Source of the DNA: Paracoccus saliphilus
Lineage (GTDB): Bacteria; Pseudomonadota; Alphaproteobacteria; Rhodobacterales; Rhodobacteraceae
Direction: 5' to 3'
NCBI RefSeq assembly: GCF_028553805.1
Contig: NZ_CP067140.1
Span: 3,720,001-3,784,000, forward strand
DNA length: 64,000 nucleotides
Notes under the pieces: generated by a model
Told to the model about the DNA's origin: nothing
Seen by the model: only the letters and a program-made list of their open reading frames with translations
Database searches by the model: none
Made by a program: the position numbers and the translations under genes
Shown here: piece by piece, positions 63,849 to 64,000 of the stretch
How positions within the stretch are numbered: position 1 is the first letter of the stretch
Layout of the letters: every line of letters starts with the position of its first letter

Positions 63849-64000
<152 letters not shown>

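Overview
The window looks like chromosomal DNA of an alphaproteobacterium, most likely a Rhodobacterales (Paracoccaceae) member. Supporting this are the GC-rich coding sequence, the gene families (FdsR-like LysR regulator, DctB/DctD-like pair beside an OFA transporter, Ti-type TraA relaxase, cobalamin riboswitch before nrdHIEF) and a full set of serine-cycle genes. Serine-cycle methylotrophs of the Paracoccus/Methylarcula type would fit, but the species is inference. Almost every gene from 1 to 41.8 kb is on the minus strand.

Region 1 (0-6 kb): the edge of a zinc alcohol dehydrogenase, a strong terminator, a flavin monooxygenase with an NTF2-like N-terminal domain, its likely regulator (an AcoR-type protein whose AAA+ domain has lost the GAFTGA loop), and a fused family I CoA-transferase. 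Region 2 (6-25.5 kb): transcribed right to left, an OFA-family formate/oxalate-type transporter, then ftfL-folD-mcl-gck-sga-mtkA-mtkB-hpr-ppc-glyA, followed by pntA-pntB, a secreted delta-class carbonic anhydrase and the CoA-transferase. Together FtfL and FolD bring formate to methylene-THF, GlyA makes serine, Sga/Hpr/Gck/Ppc/MtkAB/Mcl run the rest of the serine cycle, and PntAB could supply NADPH. A sensor kinase and an NtrC-type regulator (25.8-29.1 kb) sit just upstream of the transporter, with two matching palindromes between them.

Region 3 (29.4-41.8 kb): a LysR regulator, a DUF488 protein, and a long co-directional cluster read as DyP peroxidase, FdhF/YdeP-type molybdoenzyme, CioA, CioB, a DUF2474 peptide, a ClpG/ClpK-like stand-alone disaggregase, FdhD, a two-TM channel-like protein and a YrhK protein. 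It looks like a respiratory and stress module.

Region 4 (41.8-57 kb): an accessory island. A decayed strip with transposase and histidine-kinase remnants precedes a large serine recombinase, an XRE regulator divergent from a Tat-like protein, hicAB, and an orphan type VI secretion set (hcp, PAAR, class 3 lipase, ankyrin-repeat likely immunity protein, vgrG). The island ends with an AlpA regulator, TraA relaxase-helicase, a recognisable oriT nick region, and traC-traD. No T6SS core and no mating-pore genes are present, so it reads as an integrative mobilizable element carrying T6SS cargo.

Region 5 (57-64 kb): two small exported proteins of unknown role, a CNNM/CBS membrane protein, and a cobalamin riboswitch in front of the class Ib ribonucleotide reductase operon nrdHIEF, cut by the window end inside nrdF. 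I saw no rRNA, tRNA or CRISPR array.
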